Below are positions 18,417 through 26,526 of a DNA stretch of 64,000 nucleotides, piece by piece (the stretch's first letter is position 1; the number at the start of each line of letters is the position of its first letter). Source of the DNA: DAOTWA01 sp963702935 (GTDB lineage: Bacteria > Chloroflexota > Anaerolineae > Anaerolineales > Anaerolineaceae); contig OY969772.1 in the NCBI GenBank assembly GCA_963702935.1, positions 3,348,001 through 3,412,000 on the forward strand, given 5' to 3'. The notes under the pieces were generated by a model. The model was not told the origin of the DNA, ran no database searches, and was given only the letters and a program-made list of their open reading frames with translations. Made by a program: the position numbers and the translations under genes.

Positions 18417-18556
18417 GGTGATTACCCGCAAGTTCGAAATGTCACTCTGAGCGACCAAGGGGAGCGAAGAGTTCTCGTTGCTTGCACACCGAGAACGAGA
18501 TTCTCCGTCGCTCCGCTCCTCAGAATGACCCGTCTGGAAAGATATGGGTAATCACC
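18417..18556. mobile_element. 140-bp MITE-like inverted-repeat element
   Basis: Perfect 11-bp terminal inverted repeats, GGTGATTACCC (18417-18427) and GGGTAATCACC (18546-18556), bound a second imperfect palindrome from GTCACTCTGAGCG (18441) to CAGAATGAC (18529). It encodes no supported protein. Its right end runs directly into the sole remaining piece of cbiB. No clear target duplication is seen. The 170 bp to its left (18246-18416) hold nothing recognisable. Confidence 0.6.
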
Positions 18557-18793
18557 AGCGACAGCTTCTTCGCGCCGTTGTTTTATTTTTCGATTGGAGG
18601 CTTGCCGCTGGCCTGGTTTTACCGCTTTAGCAACACCGCCGACGCCATGATCGCATACCGCACGCCGGAATTGGAGTTCTTTGGAAAATTCGCGGCCCGC
18701 CTGGACGACGTGCTGAACTGGCTCCCGGCGCGATTGGCCGGTTTCTTTGGCGCCAAGCTTGATATTTTGTGGAGGCATCATCCTTGGCCGTAA
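18551..18793 (+). pseudogene. cbiB: Internal fragment of adenosylcobinamide-phosphate synthase CbiB
   Basis: Only about 80 residues remain: TSDSFFAPLFYFSIGGLPLA, then WFYRFSNTADAMIAYRT, FGKFAARLDDVLNWLPARLAG. These are the central CbiB motifs (the family has about 300 residues). The N-terminal part is absent because the sequence begins at the edge of the inverted-repeat element. The C-terminal part is also missing, since a TAA at 18793 follows soon after ARLAG. The upstream strand holds an opposite-strand gene, not the missing half. A non-functional remnant, or a deletion at this assembly position, next to a cobD-like gene. Confidence 0.7.
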
Positions 18794-19849
18794 ATTGTGG
18801 TTCTGAAGAGCACGGAGGCATAGACCCGGCCGAATTGAAGCGAATCGGCATTTCACCGGCGGAATTGATCGATTTTTCGGTCAACAGCAATCCATTTGGG
18901 CCTCCCCCGGCTGTGTTGGCAGCCATCCGTTCGGTGGATATTTCCACTTACCCGGATCGGAAATGCTTTGCCTTGAGGGAAGCTCTGGCGCAGGCCAACC
19001 GGGTGACTCCCCGGCATATTCTGGCCGGCAATGGAACCGCCGAGCTGATCTGGCTGACGGCCCAGGCGTTCCTGCGGCCCGGCCAGCGTGTCTTGATCCT
19101 CGGCCCGACTTTTGGGGAATACCGGCGGGCAGCCGCGGCGTTGGGCGCGCAAGTCCAGGAAGCTCTGCGCTCGACCGCCGGACTTTCTCCCGCCTTTGGA
19201 GCAGGTCGTTGCCGGCATCCAGCGCGACCGGCCCCGCCTGGTCTTCGTCTGCAATCCCAATAATCCTACCGGGGGCTATCTCGATGCGGGCGCCATCGAG
19301 AAACTGGCCGGGGCCTGTGGCTCAAGCACGCTCCTGGTGCTGGACGAAGCTTACCGGGCTTTTATCGACGGCCAATTCTACGCCGAATTGCCGGGAGAGC
19401 ATTGCCTGGTATTGCGCTCGATGACCAAGGATTTCGCTTTGGCCGGCTTGCGGTTGGGGTATGCCGTCGGGAGCCCGGGGTTGATCGAGCAGCTCGAGCA
19501 TTTTCAGCCGGCCTGGAGTGTAAATTCCGTTGCCCAGGCAGCCGGAATAGCCGCGCTGGCAGAGGTCGCTTATTACCGGAGGACCCTTATGGAGCTGATC
19601 GAGCTGAAGAACGACTTATTTTCTCAAATCAGGGCCCTGGGGTATGCGCTGGTGCGGTCTGACGCGCATTTCGGACTGATCCACGCCGGCGGCCCGGCGC
19701 AAGACCTGCGGCTACGCCTGCTGCGATTATCCCTTCAGGTGCGCGATTGCGCCTCTTTTGGATTGCCGGAGTACATCCGCATCGGCGCGCGCAAACGAGC
19801 GGACAACATGAAGCTGCTCGAGGCGTTGCAGCTTCTCCGTAAAGAATAG
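18784..19849 (+). CDS. cobD: Threonine-phosphate decarboxylase-like aminotransferase (CobD/HisC fold), frameshifted
   Basis: PLP enzyme of fold type I making (R)-1-amino-2-propanol phosphate for the cobalamin nucleotide loop. Seen: HGGIDPAELKRIG, DFSVNSNPFGPPPAV, YPDRKCFALREALA, AGNGTAELIWLTAQ, then in another frame VFVCNPNNPTGGYL, LDEAYRAFID, and the PLP Lys in SMTKDFALAGLRLGY. The frame changes between about 19165 and 19195 (one extra base fits). A TTG at 18784 with GGAGG 9 bases upstream is the likeliest start; GTG at 18769 is an alternative. It follows the cbiB fragment, supporting CobD rather than histidinol-phosphate aminotransferase, though the folds are close. Confidence 0.75.
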
Positions 19850-19852
19850 CTT

Positions 19853-19880
19853 GCATAACTGGCAGGTCGGCCAGTTATGC
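19853..19880. terminator. Bidirectional hairpin terminator
   Basis: GCATAACTGGC (19853-19863) pairs perfectly with GCCAGTTATGC (19870-19880) over a 6-base loop, between the convergent cobD-like and STAS-like genes. Confidence 0.75.
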
Positions 19881-19900
19881 TCGGAATCAGATAGGGCGGA

Positions 19901-20224
19901 TCAGGGCTGCTCGCGCAGCCAGGCTAATGCCTCGCCTTCATTTTCGAAATAACGCACCTCTTTCTCGTAGTAACTCTTGGACAGCTCCAGGATTTCTTGA
20001 CCGACCGGCGCGCCGAATACCGCCGCGCTTGGCATCATCGGGCGGAAATTCCTTACGTTTCGAAGACACTCCTCGGCTGTGGTGCCGGTGAGATCGATGA
20101 GGAGCTTGCCCTGGTAGTCCCCAAGAAATTTCGACAGAGATTGTACGTCGTCAGGTGAAAAAGGCCCGATATGTTTGCAGCGCATAATCCCTTTTTCCAC
20201 AGGGGTTATCGAAAAAGCTGTCAT
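19901..20224 (-). CDS. Small SpoIIAA/STAS-like protein
   Basis: 107 residues, beginning MTAFSITPVEKG. It shows alternating strands and helices with a LLIDLTGTTAEECLRNVRN segment, resembling the SpoIIAA-like/STAS fold of proteins that bind small ligands or partner proteins. An 11-codon upstream extension is open, but the ATG at 20224 has GGAGG 5 bases ahead. It is followed on the same strand side by a NifX-like gene and a regulator, possibly one transcript. Function unknown. Confidence 0.55.
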   Translation of the reverse strand: MTAFSITPVEKGIMRCKHIGPFSPDDVQSLSKFLGDYQGKLLIDLTGTTAEECLRNVRNFRPMMPSAAVFGAPVGQEILELSKSYYEKEVRYFENEGEALAWLREQP

Positions 20225-20333
20225 TCCAACCTCCTTTTGATCAAGGGTGACGCTCATTGAGAATCGCCGCGGTTGTGTAGTCCAGGCCTATGGATTGATC
20301 TTTTCACCTTCCTTTCTGGCGCACAAAAGCCGG

Positions 20334-20732
20334 TTAGTGGAGCAGCTCCGTGTGATCTTCGATCTTCCCTGCCAGGTAAGCCTGCACGGCTGCCTCGATG
20401 TCCTTGAGATCCGTTACGATGGGCTGGATATTCAACTGGCGCATGCTTTGATAAGCGCCCATCCCCATCCCTCCGCACAGCAGGACTTTGCAGTCCGCAA
20501 TGGCTTCGGCCATGCGCACGTGCCGGTTGTGCGAAGCGGGATCGGAGCCATGCTCGCCGTGGGCGTGGCCTTCTTCGTGCTCTTCGCCCGAGAATTGGTT
20601 GTGGCCCAGTTTATCGCGCATCTCGCGCTGGACGATCTGGCCGTCCTCGACCGTCAATACCATATAATACGGGGCGCGGCCGAAATGCTGGCTGATTGCT
20701 TTCCCATCGTCGGTGATTACAGCGATTTTCAT
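20334..20732 (-). CDS. NifX/NifB-type dinitrogenase cofactor-binding domain protein
   Basis: 132 residues of the Fe-Mo_cofactor domain, whose members bind iron-molybdenum or related metalloclusters. It starts MKIAVITDDGKAISQHFGRA and contains CKVLLCGGMGMGAYQSM, both standard for the family. A His/Glu-rich loop (EEHEEGHAHGEHG) interrupts the domain and could bind metal. No nitrogenase genes are nearby. It is 18 bp downstream of an XRE-cupin regulator gene on the same strand. Outside nif clusters these proteins have unassigned metal-related roles. Confidence 0.8.
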   Translation of the reverse strand: MKIAVITDDGKAISQHFGRAPYYMVLTVEDGQIVQREMRDKLGHNQFSGEEHEEGHAHGEHGSDPASHNRHVRMAEAIADCKVLLCGGMGMGAYQSMRQLNIQPIVTDLKDIEAAVQAYLAGKIEDHTELLH

Positions 20733-20750
20733 CTAAGTTCTCCTCGTTAA

Positions 20751-21386
20751 TTATTCTTCAACCATGAAATGCCGGCCACCGGGCTCTTCGCGCTCGTCGG
20801 CCGGATACAACACCAAAATGATTTGAGCCTCTTCCGTGCCGGCATTCTGCCAGCAGTGGGGAAGGTGGGCTTCGAACACCAGACTGTCACCCGGGTGAAG
20901 AGCGTACTCTTCCTCCCTGATCTTGTAGCGCACGGCCCCTGAAAGGCAGTACACGAATTCGTGGCCGGTGTGCACGATGATTTGATCTCCGCTGCCGGCG
21001 CCCGGCTGCAAGGCCACCACGAAGGGCTGGACGGCATTCCCCGCCAGGTCCCTGCCCAGGTTCTGCATTTGGGCGCTCCCGAAATCTGCCAGCGGCCTTT
21101 GGTCTCCCCGGGTAAACACCACTTGCTTCGCGACCGGCTCCGATTCGAAGAAGGCCGTGATGGGCACGTCCAGCGCTCGGGCGAGCTGTTGCAGCGTGCT
21201 GACCGAAGGTGAAGATTTCCAATTCTCCACCAGGCTGAGCGTGTTGATGTTTAAGCCGCTGCGCTCTGCCAGCGCTCGCAGCGACAGGCCGCGCTGGTTG
21301 CGCAGCTCGCGCAGCTTGCGTCCTACCAGTACTTCGGCCGGCGCTTCCTGTGGGTCTTGCGAAAGTAAATCGGGTTCCGTTCTCAA
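20751..21386 (-). CDS. XRE-family regulator with C-terminal cupin domain
   Basis: 211-residue cytosolic transcription factor. Residues ~20-75 are the helix-turn-helix (KLRELRNQRGLSLRALAERS, LNINTLSLVENWKSSPSVST), and residues ~115-205 a cupin barrel (HTGHEFVYCLSGAVRYKI, LHPGDSLVFEAHLPHCWQN). Members typically sense a small ligand in the cupin. It is divergent from the ArsR-TusA-Hdr operon and upstream of the NifX-like gene. Intact. Confidence 0.88.
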   Translation of the reverse strand: MRTEPDLLSQDPQEAPAEVLVGRKLRELRNQRGLSLRALAERSGLNINTLSLVENWKSSPSVSTLQQLARALDVPITAFFESEPVAKQVVFTRGDQRPLADFGSAQMQNLGRDLAGNAVQPFVVALQPGAGSGDQIIVHTGHEFVYCLSGAVRYKIREEEYALHPGDSLVFEAHLPHCWQNAGTEEAQIILVLYPADEREEPGGRHFMVEE

Positions 21387-21565
21387 TTCTAAAGACTCCT
21401 GATTGTTTGGTTCCCTCCGCGATGGTGCGGGGCTGGGGGCATCTTCTACGGGATAAGCAAGGAGTTACCAATATTATAGTACAGAACTGGAATAATTTCC
21501 GAATTAATCACAAAATACTATATCGAAATAATCTATAGCCAGGTATAGATAAAACCAATGGCGAT

Positions 21566-21581
21566 TGTGACGTGCGTCACT
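21566..21581. promoter_or_regulatory. Crp/Fnr-family-like palindrome upstream of the Hdr/Qmo operon
   Basis: TGTGA-CGTGCG-TCACT, with a core GTGACG/CGTCAC inverted repeat. It is about 85 bases ahead of the ArsR-like start and matches one side fully and the other 4 of 5 with the Crp/HcpR consensus. The rest of 21387-21651 is AT-rich promoter-like sequence with no other clear signal. Confidence 0.45.
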
Positions 21582-21651
21582 ATCAACCGCCTTGCCCGTT
21601 GGCTTATAGTTAAGCAGGTCATTAATTAAAAAACAGGACGAACAGGATGGA

Positions 21652-21966
21652 TTGAGCACACGGGCAACAGTCGAAATGAAGACAGAGTTGAAATCCCTGG
21701 CGAACCGGCAGGCAGACCTCTATCGAGTGCTTGGGAATGCCACCCGTCTACGAATTTTATGGGCGCTGGCCGATAGAGAGTTATGTGTCAGTGAGATTGC
21801 ATTGACGACAGAATCGTCGCTGCAAAACACTTCTCAACACCTGCATTTGATGCTGGCAAAAGGCATTCTCACCTCACGCCGCGACGCCCAGACTATCTTC
21901 TATCGCATCGCAGACAATGAAATGACGCAACAATTCTTGCCCTTCTTTCGACCCTTCTTGTCCTAG
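21652..21966 (+). CDS. ArsR-family winged-helix regulator
   Basis: 104 residues with one HTH_5 domain: LYRVLGNATRLRILWALADR, LCVSEIALTTESSLQNTSQH, LHLMLAKGILTSRRDAQTIFY. No CxC metal site is present; its only Cys is in ELCVSEIA, so it may sense persulfide or redox state rather than a metal, as in some sulfur-linked ArsR proteins, but that is inference. Start is TTG 21652 (AGGA 4 bases ahead) or ATG 21676. First gene of the TusA-Hdr cluster, so probably its regulator. Confidence 0.8.
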   Translation: MSTRATVEMKTELKSLANRQADLYRVLGNATRLRILWALADRELCVSEIALTTESSLQNTSQHLHLMLAKGILTSRRDAQTIFYRIADNEMTQQFLPFFRPFLS

Positions 21967-22023
21967 ACGGGGCGAGAAAAAACCGCTGAACGAACCCTTA
22001 TTCTTTAGATTGGAGAATTTCCT

Positions 22024-22284
22024 ATGACAACCACTTCTTTTGATCCAACCACCCTCCAGCCCGCCAAGGTCGTGGACGCCCGCGCGATGGCCTGCCCCGG
22101 CCCGCTGCTGGAAGCCAAGAAAAGCATTGGCGCTGTGCGCCTCAACGAAGTATTAGAGATTTGGTCCGGCGACCCCAACACCCAAAAAGACATGCCGCGC
22201 TGGTGCCAAAAAGTTGGGCACGAATTCCTGGGCGTCATCCCCGCCGACGGCTACGACCGTATTTTCATCCGGCGTTTGAAATAG
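22024..22284 (+). CDS. tusA: TusA-like sulfur carrier
   Basis: 86-residue persulfide carrier. The N-terminal VVDARAMACPGPLLEAKKSI holds the CPGP motif whose Cys carries sulfur, and IWSGDPNTQKDMPRWCQKVG and YDRIFIRR complete the fold. Gene is between the ArsR regulator and the MvhD-like gene on the same strand. Its link with HdrA, QmoC-like and DsrE genes points to sulfur delivery to or from the Hdr-like complex. Confidence 0.88.
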   Translation: MTTTSFDPTTLQPAKVVDARAMACPGPLLEAKKSIGAVRLNEVLEIWSGDPNTQKDMPRWCQKVGHEFLGVIPADGYDRIFIRRLK

Positions 22285-22302
22285 GCTGCATCCCAAGGCG
22301 CC

Positions 22303-22740
22303 ATGGGCACGCAAAGTCGCAGTCCAAAGATTCTGATTCTGGCGACGCTATCCGGCGGGTATCGCGGCGCTGACGCTGCCGGGCAGTCTCATTTAGAATA
22401 TGCGCCCGATGCTTATATCCTGCCGGTGCGCAGCGCCGCCATTTTTCCCCCGGGCTTTTATCTACGCGCTTTTGAGCGCGGCATCGATGCCATTCTGGTC
22501 ATGTATAGCGGCACAGATAGCCCTTACAAAGGGGAATCCGAGAAAACCGCTGAGATCATCAACCGCACCTACGTATTGATGAAAGAGCGCGGCCTGGACA
22601 CCCGGCGCTTGCGGCTGGCTGCCATTTGCACGGTATGCACGCGCCCGTTTCTCGCCGAGATCCAGAGGATGAACGAGACGCTCGCAGAAATTGGGCTGGT
22701 GTCGCAGCCCGCGTCTTCGGTTGGCGCAATACCCGGATGA
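22303..22740 (+). CDS. MvhD-like protein lacking the usual cluster cysteines
   Basis: 145 residues in the fold of the MvhD/HdrD-type delta subunit, which usually carries a 2Fe-2S cluster passing electrons between hydrogenase or formate dehydrogenase and HdrA. The family framework is visible (YRGADAAGQSHLEYAPDAYI, FYLRAFERGIDAILVMYSG, EIINRTYVLMKERGLDTRRL). However, the usual CxxC near the N-terminus is replaced by TLSG, and the Cys after the second strand and the GCxxGDCH cysteines are also gone. Two Cys appear later in ICTVCTRPF. It is followed 26 bp later by hdrA. Probably structural or with a changed cofactor. Confidence 0.7.
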   Translation: MGTQSRSPKILILATLSGGYRGADAAGQSHLEYAPDAYILPVRSAAIFPPGFYLRAFERGIDAILVMYSGTDSPYKGESEKTAEIINRTYVLMKERGLDTRRLRLAAICTVCTRPFLAEIQRMNETLAEIGLVSQPASSVGAIPG

Positions 22741-22766
22741 TCGACCTGCAGCGGAGAGGAGTTTTT

Positions 22767-24107
22767 ATGAGTTCTGAAAAAATAAAGGTCGATGCGCTGG
22801 TGATTGGGGGCGGGATTGCCGGGATGCAGGCGGCCTTAGACCTGGCGGACCAGGGCTATGCGGTGGCGCTGGTAGAAAAAGCCGCGAGCATTGGCGGCAA
22901 AATGATCGGCTTGAGCAAGGTGTTTCCCACCCTGGATTGTTGCAGTTGTATCACCACCCCCAAAATGGCGGCGGTGGCTCACCACGACAATATCCACCTG
23001 TTGACCTACAGTGAGGTGCAATCCGTTTCCAGAGAAGGCGCCGGCTATGTGGCCCAGGTTCTGAAAAAGCCCCGTTACGTGCGCGAAGAAGACTGCACTG
23101 GGTGCCGCTCCTGCGAGCTGGCCTGCCCCCTGGATCTCCCCGATGAAGAAAATGAATTCGGCCGTACGGCCCGGCGCGTCATCTCGGTGCCTTTTGCGAC
23201 CGCCGTGCCTCAGAAGGCCGTAATCGATATCGAGCACTGTATCTTCTGCGGAAAATGCATCCAGGCTTGCCCCTCGGACGCGATCGATTTCAACCAGGCG
23301 CCCGCATCCGTAGACATCCAGGCCAGGGCGATTATTCTGGCGACCGGCTATGAAGTGACCCCTTACGACGCCAAGCAGCAATACGGCGGAGGAAGACTGC
23401 CCAACGTGATCGACGGCTTGATGATGGAGCGCCTTCTGGCGCCTACCGGCCCTTATGGCCGCGTGCTGCGCCCTTCGGACGGCAAGCAGCCTGAGTCCAT
23501 CGCTTACGTGCAATGCGCCGGCTCCCGAGATCAATCGTTGGGCGTGCCCTACTGCTCGCGGGTGTGTTGCATGTACGCCATCAAACAAGCCATGCTGCTT
23601 TCCGGAGCCTTGCCCCTGGCCGAGATTACCATCTATTTCATGGACATCCGCGCCTTTGGCAAGGGCTACGAACAGTTCTATCAAAACGCCCGCTCCATGG
23701 GCATCGAGTTCGTCAAGGGCAAAGTGGCGCGCATCACACAGGACGCGAACCACAATCCCAGCGTGCGCGTCGAGCTGCTGGATGAAGATTCGCGCGTTGT
23801 TGAGCGCGCTCACGACCTGGTGGTGCTTTCGGTGGGCATGTTGCCGGGCTGGAATCCTGAAGCGACTTTGGGAGTACAGGTCGGCGAGGATGGTTTCGTG
23901 GAGCTGCCTTCCTTCAACCTCTCGCCGGCCAGCACCAGCCAGCCGGGTATCTTCGTTACCGGCGCGGCGGCAGGGCCGATGGACATCGTCGATTCTATTA
24001 TGACGGCAGGCGCGGCGGCTGCCCAGGCTGCTATCTATCTCCAGTCGCAATATGCGCCGGCGCCCGATTTATCTCTGCGCGCGGAGAGGAGTGTAGCTCA
24101 TGCCTGA
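22767..24107 (+). CDS. hdrA: HdrA/QmoA-like iron-sulfur flavoprotein
   Basis: 446-residue FAD protein with two ferredoxin-type clusters. Seen: dinucleotide loop VIGGGIAGMQAALDLADQG, CCSC in TLDCCSCITTPKM, CTGCRSCELACP and CIFCGKCIQACP for 4Fe-4S clusters, then QmoA-like LRPSDGKQPESIAYVQCAGS and YCSRVCCMYAIKQAM. The ATG at 22767 has GAGAGGAG upstream; the frame is open farther back but without family sequence. It precedes a second HdrA and a QmoC-like membrane subunit, the order of a Qmo-type quinone-linked complex. No AprAB or HdrB is seen. Confidence 0.88.
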   Translation: MSSEKIKVDALVIGGGIAGMQAALDLADQGYAVALVEKAASIGGKMIGLSKVFPTLDCCSCITTPKMAAVAHHDNIHLLTYSEVQSVSREGAGYVAQVLKKPRYVREEDCTGCRSCELACPLDLPDEENEFGRTARRVISVPFATAVPQKAVIDIEHCIFCGKCIQACPSDAIDFNQAPASVDIQARAIILATGYEVTPYDAKQQYGGGRLPNVIDGLMMERLLAPTGPYGRVLRPSDGKQPESIAYVQCAGSRDQSLGVPYCSRVCCMYAIKQAMLLSGALPLAEITIYFMDIRAFGKGYEQFYQNARSMGIEFVKGKVARITQDANHNPSVRVELLDEDSRVVERAHDLVVLSVGMLPGWNPEATLGVQVGEDGFVELPSFNLSPASTSQPGIFVTGAAAGPMDIVDSIMTAGAAAAQAAIYLQSQYAPAPDLSLRAERSVAHA

Positions 24108-26214
24108 AAAGCCACTGACAGCCGATTTACTCTTTTGGGCCAGGCAAACTCATCCACCTCGCCGGAGGACGAAGCCAGGATCGGCGTGTACGTGTGTAGC
24201 TGTGGGGGGAACATCAGCGACACGGTGAATTGTGAACGGGTGGCTGAGGTGCTCGCCAGGCTGCCCAACGTGGCGGTCTCGCGGAACGCCATGTTCATGT
24301 GCTCTGACCCCGGGCAGGCTTTGATCACGGACGATATCCGTGAGAAGGGCGTCAACCGGGTGGTGGTGGGAGCCTGTTCCATCTTCTTGCACGAGCAAAC
24401 TTTCCGGCGCACCATCCAGCGCGGGGGATTGAATCCCTACCTTTATCACCACGTCGGCCTGAGAGAACAGGATAGCTGGGTACATCACAACTGCCGCGAA
24501 CAGGCCACGGAAAAAGCCATTCGCCTGATGTCTGCCGGGGTAGCGAAAGCGCGCTTGATGAGTCCTTTGGATCCCATTCGCCTGGGCGCCGAGCAACACG
24601 CTCTGGTCATCGGGGGGGGAGTGGCCGGCCTGCGAGCTGCCCTGGATATGGCTCGTGGAGGCCTGAAGGTCACGCTGATCGAGAAGACTCATTTTCTGGG
24701 TGGCCGTATGGCCCGCCTGGAAAAGGTCTTCCCCACGGGAGAAGACGCCCGAGACTCTCCTGCGTGGCCTGATCGAGGACGTGCTGGGCGAGCCTGGCAT
24801 CAGCGTGCATACCGGGGCGGAAGTCGTGGCCGCCCGGGGCTATGTGGGCAATTTCGAGATTCGTATCCGCCAGCGGCCCCGGGGAATCAGCGAGAGCTTT
24901 GCGGACGTCGAAAAAGCCATCGCGGTCTGCCCGGTCGAAGTCCCGGACGAATTCAGCTACGGCCTGCTCAAGCGCAAAGCCATCTACCGGCCTTACGCGG
25001 GCTGTTACCCGCCCGGCCCGGTCATCGATGAGGAGCACTGCACCCGCTGCGGCGAATGCCTGAAGCTCGGCCAGGAGGACGACATCCGCTTGGGGCTCGA
25101 CTCCATCGAATTTGGGGTGACCGTAGGTGCGATCGTCGTGGCCACCGGCTTCCAGCCTTACGAGCCTTTCCCAGGCGAGCTCGGTTACGGCGAATTCCCT
25201 GAGGTGATTACTCTTCCGCAACTGGAGCGTATCCTGGCCGGCAGCCATTCGCCCAAGGGAGAGCTCGTGTGGGGAAAGCGCCCCGTTCGTTCGATCGCCA
25301 TGCTGCATTGCGTGGGTAGCCGGCAGGTGGAAGGCCTGCACCAGCCCCAGCCGGACGGAAACGTCAACGCTTATTGTTCGCGCGTGTGTTGCACGGCCAC
25401 TTTGAACGCCGCCAATCAGATCCGCGAGCGTTACCCGCATACGACCGTTTTCGATATTTACCAGGATATCCGCACTTATGGGCGCGGGCACGAGAATTAC
25501 TACGAGCGCGCTTCCCAGAAGCGGGTCACTTTTTTGCGCTACCTGGCCGAAGAGGCCCCCACGGTCTCTCAAGCGCCACAAGGCTCAAACCACCCGCTCC
25601 TGGTGAGAGTAAAAGATCACCTGACCTGGGGAGAGGAGGTCGAGCTGCCGGTAGATCTGGTCGTCCTGGCGGTGGGGATGATGCCCAGCCCGGTGGACGA
25701 TCTGGTCAAAATGCTCAAGATTTCTCCGGGGACGGATCGCTTCCTTCTGGAAGTCCATCCAAAACTGCGCCCGGTCGAAACCGCCGTAACCGGGGTCGTC
25801 CTGGCAGGCACCGCCCAGGGGCCAATGAATATCCAGGAAAGCTGCGCGGCCGCGGAGGCCGCCGCCTCGAAAGTGGCCGTGCTCCTGCGCCAGGGCAGGG
25901 TCGAGCTGGAGCCTTACGTGGCCCAGGTCGATCCGGAGCGCTGCCAGGGATGCGGAGAATGCGTGCGCGTTTGCCCGCAGGAAGACGCCATCCACTTGGA
26001 AACCTTCTCGGAAGATGGCCGGTCTGTGACGCGGGCGGTGGTTACTCCGGCCAACTGCAACGGCTGCGGCGTTTGCGTCAGCTCCTGCCCCAATCGCGCG
26101 GTGGACATCCAGGGCTGGCGGCTGGACGAGTATGAAGCCATGGTGGAGGCGTTGGCTGAAGAAATTCCCTCCGGGCGCCTCTCTTCCATTTCGACACAGG
26201 AGGTTCCCGCATGA
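24100..26214 (+). CDS. hdrA: Second, full-length HdrA-like iron-sulfur flavoprotein, frameshifted
   Basis: About 700 residues once frames are joined. The N-terminal domain (RIGVYVCSCGGNISDTVNCE, VVVGACSIFLHEQTFRRTIQ) is followed by the FAD loop VIGGGVAGLRAALDMA, a first cluster region HCTRCGECLKLGQ (fewer Cys than usual), YCSRVCCTATLNAANQI, and two C-terminal 4Fe-4S motifs CQGCGECVRVCP and CNGCGVCVSSCP. The frame changes near 24745, after EKVFPT. The ATG at 24100, overlapping the previous stop by 8 bp, needs another shift near 24140; otherwise the TTG at 24135 is the start. Partner of the upstream HdrA in a Qmo/Hdr-like complex. Confidence 0.83.
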
Positions 26215-26526
26215 TCCCGGAAACCCGAGAAGAAGCCAAAAAGAGGACAGAAACGCTGCTGGCTTTGCGCGGTCGCTACGCTGACCAGGTCAAGCAGGCC
26301 CAGGCTTTGCTGAAAGAACAGCAGGCCGTCCGCAAGGCGCTGCGCGTAGCCATGCAGCGCCGGGCCGCTGACGGTCCCTCAGTTGGCCGAGGCCACCGGC
26401 CTTCCTGCTCACGAGGTTCTGTGGCAGGTGACTGCCATGAAGAAATATGGCCTGGTAGAAGAGGCGGGGATGGACGAGGATGAGGTTTATTATCTGTATC
26501 GATTAGCGCAGGAGGCCCAATCATGA
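26211..26526 (+). CDS. Small winged-helix-like protein of the Hdr cluster, frameshifted
   Basis: About 105 residues. The N-terminal half is a charged helix (ETREEAKKRTETLLALRGRY, LLKEQQAVRKALRVAMQ), and after a frame change near 26370 the C-terminal half reads LTVPQLAEATGLPAHEVLWQ, VTAMKKYGLVEE, DEVYYLYRLAQEAQS, a winged-helix pattern. Its ATG overlaps the HdrA stop and its TGA overlaps the next ATG (ATGA at 26523-26526), so it is translationally coupled. Similar small proteins occur in Hdr clusters, but I cannot assign a role. Confidence 0.6.
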
